DNA of 15,519 nucleotides. Origin: Anaerolineales bacterium UBA2232. Lineage in GTDB: Bacteria; Chloroflexota; Anaerolineae; UBA2200. The DNA lies in assembly GCA_002348045.1 (NCBI GenBank), contig DDYO01000206.1, forward strand, positions 942-16,460. The letters run 5' to 3'. A program made the position numbers and the translations under genes. The notes beneath the pieces were generated by a model that searched no databases, was not told where the DNA came from, and saw only the letters and a program-made list of their open reading frames with translations. The number at the start of each line of letters is the position of its first letter. Positions within the stretch are counted from its first letter, which is position 1. This document shows positions 14,108 to 15,519 of this stretch, in pieces.

Positions 14108-14908
14108 ATGTCGTTCACCCCGATCAAGTCACAACGGGCGTATGTCCAGGTAGTCGATCAGATTGTTGAGCTGATCAAGAGCGGCGAGTTTCCAGCTGGC
14201 TCCCAGTTACCCGTGGAGCGAGACCTGGCCGACCGTCTGGGGATCAGCCGCGCCTCGCTAAGGGAAGCACTCAGTGCCTTGCAGATGTTGGGTCTTGTAG
14301 AGACCAAACATGGGCAGGGCACTTTTGTTTGTGGCGATACGGTGGCCCCCGGATCGCGTTTTGATGCCTCATGGCTCTATGACGAGGAGAGCCCTTTTAC
14401 CCTCTTGCAGGCCAGGAAAGCATTGGAACCGCAGGTTGCGTCAATTGCTGCGCTGCAGAGGGTTGACGACGATTTGGCGCTCTTGCGAGAGATCCAGGAG
14501 TTCATGAAGGCAAAGCCACATGATGTACATCGCCTGGCACAAGGGGACCGAAAGTACCACCTGGCTATAGCTCGTGCCACGGCCAATTCGGTCCTCGTTG
14601 GCCTCGTCACTCTTGTTCACGAGTTGATGGGGCAGGACCTGTGGCGCAACATGATGATGACCACCAGCTTTAATACCCCGGGTCGCTGGCAGCAGGCGAT
14701 GGATGAGCATTCTCGGATCTATGCGGCGATCGAGGCGCAGGAGATGGGGCTGGCGGCCGAAGAGATGACTAACCATCTGCTGACCGTAGAGCAGGTGATG
14801 ATTGAAGCGGACTTGGCGCGGCCCACCGAAAAGGATGGCAATATGACGCGCCCGCGCATCCGGGCGCTGGTGGTCGGCAATGGTCTTGGCCTGGGCAACC
14901 AGGTCTGA
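14108..14908 (+). CDS. GntR-family transcriptional regulator, FadR subfamily (FCD domain)
   Basis: A 266-residue ligand-responsive DNA-binding protein, normally a dimer. The winged helix-turn-helix is at about 10-75: VVDQIVELIKSGEFPAGSQL (15-34), PVERDLADRLGISRASLREAL (35-55), LGLVETKHGQGTFV (61-74). The FCD effector domain is at about 97-235, with the usual metal/ligand residues Asp147 and His151 (GDRKYHLAIA), His201 (DEHSRIYAAI) and His223 (TNHLLTVEQV). FCD proteins generally sense small carboxylic acids. The C-terminal ~30 residues (KDGNMTRPRIRALVVGNGLG) are an unusual tail. ATG 14108 has AAGGGGG about 7 bases upstream; the ATG at 14033 has none. It is divergent from the U32-like gene and 115 bases upstream of the 2Fe-2S/FAD genes, all plausible targets. 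Confidence 0.93.
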   Translation: MSFTPIKSQRAYVQVVDQIVELIKSGEFPAGSQLPVERDLADRLGISRASLREALSALQMLGLVETKHGQGTFVCGDTVAPGSRFDASWLYDEESPFTLLQARKALEPQVASIAALQRVDDDLALLREIQEFMKAKPHDVHRLAQGDRKYHLAIARATANSVLVGLVTLVHELMGQDLWRNMMMTTSFNTPGRWQQAMDEHSRIYAAIEAQEMGLAAEEMTNHLLTVEQVMIEADLARPTEKDGNMTRPRIRALVVGNGLGLGNQV

Positions 14909-15023
14909 AAGAAGCGAGGACCGCGTGCGTTTGAGATGCTGGGCGACAATGTAGGGCATCTTTGAGCATCCGAGGTTGCAGCACTGAAACGGACATGTCA
15001 GACTCATCACAGGGGATTTTACC

Positions 15024-15350
15024 ATGCGCGTATTGGAGCATCCGATTCTGGGCAGGAAAGAGATAGTAGGCGTCGTTGAGATCTGGGTAGACGGGGAGCG
15101 GGTCGAGGCGGTGGAGGGGGAGCCGATCGCTGCGGCTTTGCTGGCGGCGGGGAAGGTCGTATTTCGGTACACGCGGAAGCGGGGAGAGCCCCGCGGGATA
15201 TTCTGCGCGATAGGGCGGTGCACGGACTGCATGATGGTGGTGGACGGCGTACCGAATGTGAGGACGTGCGTGACGCCGGTGAAAGCGGGGATGAAGGTAG
15301 AGACGCAGCATGGGCTGGGTGAGCTGAGGAGCGTGGTAGATGAAGGCTGA
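15024..15350 (+). CDS. (2Fe-2S)-binding protein, small subunit of an FAD-dependent dehydrogenase
   Basis: A 108-residue plant-ferredoxin-type protein, similar in type to HcnA and to the gamma subunit of D-hydroxyproline dehydrogenases; it carries electrons from the FAD subunit. Cluster ligands: Cys61-x4-Cys66-x2-Cys69-x12-Cys82 (FCAIGRCTDCMMVVDG...RTC). The preceding IWVDGERVEAVEGEPIAAAL is the typical first beta-hairpin and helix. The length is normal for this type (about 90-110). ATG 15024 is preceded by AGGGGA with 7 bases spacing. The next gene starts inside its last codons (11-base overlap), so the two are translated together. Codon choice (many gcg, ggg, cgg) is more G-rich than upstream genes. 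A GntR-type regulator lies just upstream. Confidence 0.88.
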   Translation: MRVLEHPILGRKEIVGVVEIWVDGERVEAVEGEPIAAALLAAGKVVFRYTRKRGEPRGIFCAIGRCTDCMMVVDGVPNVRTCVTPVKAGMKVETQHGLGELRSVVDEG

Positions 15351-15519
15351 GCTGGCGGTGGTGGGAGCTGGGCCTGCGGGTCTATCGGCGGCGGTGGAAG
15401 CGGCCCGGTGTGGGGTGAAGGTTGTGTTGGTGGATGAGAACAACAAGCCTGGTGGGCAGCTGTTCAAGCAGATCCACAAGTTCTTTGGGTCGGCGGAGCA
15501 CCGTGCGGGGGTGCGGGGG
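15340..15519 (+). CDS. FAD-dependent oxidoreductase, N-terminal part (runs off the window)
   Basis: The first 60 codons of a flavoprotein of the HcnB/hydroxyproline-dehydrogenase alpha-subunit type. The Rossmann dinucleotide motif is AVVGAGPAGLSAAVEAAR (6-23), ending in VVLVDENNKPGGQ, where the acidic residue after the second strand holds the FAD ribose. HKFFGS and EHRAGVRG follow; I recall these from this flavoprotein family. ATG 15340 overlaps the 2Fe-2S gene by 11 bases and is preceded by GAGGAG (8 bases). Substrate cannot be read from the visible part; with the FCD regulator, an amino acid, amine or organic acid is likely. The remainder, and possible further subunits, lie outside the window. 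Confidence 0.9.
   Translation, partial: MKAELAVVGAGPAGLSAAVEAARCGVKVVLVDENNKPGGQLFKQIHKFFGSAEHRAGVRG

Noticed and set aside
14441..15232. 263-codon minus-strand frame over the regulator and 2Fe-2S gene
   Set aside because: Overlaps two well-supported + strand genes and has low-complexity, His/Arg-rich content typical of antisense reading.

Overview
The window is about 15.5 kb of GC-rich bacterial DNA holding ordinary metabolic genes plus several decayed fragments. There is no phage, transposase, CRISPR array, tRNA or rRNA that I can see. Gene content (bacterial GlnRS, GYD protein, SfsA, molybdenum hydroxylase operon, U32-like protein, 2Fe-2S/FAD dehydrogenase pair) and small operons with strong GGAGG ribosome sites suggest a free-living heterotroph. 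A Chloroflexota-type bacterium is my best guess, but that rests on general resemblance, not on a diagnostic marker.

Layout. 1-495 is the C-terminal end of glutaminyl-tRNA synthetase (+). It converges on a small GYD-domain gene (686-967, -). A 306-base gap follows, holding a frameshifted remnant of a cyclase/kynurenine-formamidase-like gene on the + strand. Next is a long minus-strand run, read from 7340 downwards: the 2Fe-2S, molybdopterin and FAD subunits of a xanthine dehydrogenase-family enzyme, an unidentified polytopic membrane protein, and a large GNAT acetyltransferase. An extended -10 promoter and a leader hairpin precede the 2Fe-2S gene. The FAD subunit carries a four-cysteine insert like that of PaoB/YagS, so an extra iron-sulphur cluster is likely.

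7341-7841 is a mostly non-coding spacer with a perfect 13-bp inverted repeat. 7842-8645 (-) is a PlsC-like acyltransferase lacking the usual HX4D histidine. A short gene with an apparent one-base frameshift lies directly upstream of it.

From 9173 the + strand carries threonine synthase with an N-terminal zinc ribbon, an uncharacterised fold-type II PLP enzyme, and sfsA, closely spaced and perhaps one transcription unit. sfsA converges on a U32-like TIM-barrel gene (12941-13867, -). That gene is divergent from a GntR/FadR-family regulator (14108-14908, +). Their shared intergenic region has two opposed sigma70-type promoters whose -35 boxes overlap, followed by short inverted and direct repeats that could be the regulator's operator. 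Downstream of the regulator a new operon begins: a small 2Fe-2S protein and the N-terminus of an FAD oxidoreductase, overlapping by 11 bases. They resemble the HcnA/HcnB or hydroxyproline-dehydrogenase type of multi-subunit amino-acid/amine dehydrogenase. The regulator probably controls the U32-like gene, itself, and perhaps this operon.

I found no clear new defence or mobile system. The most interesting items are the two frameshifted genes, the altered acyltransferase, the PLP enzyme beside thrC, and the shared divergent promoter.
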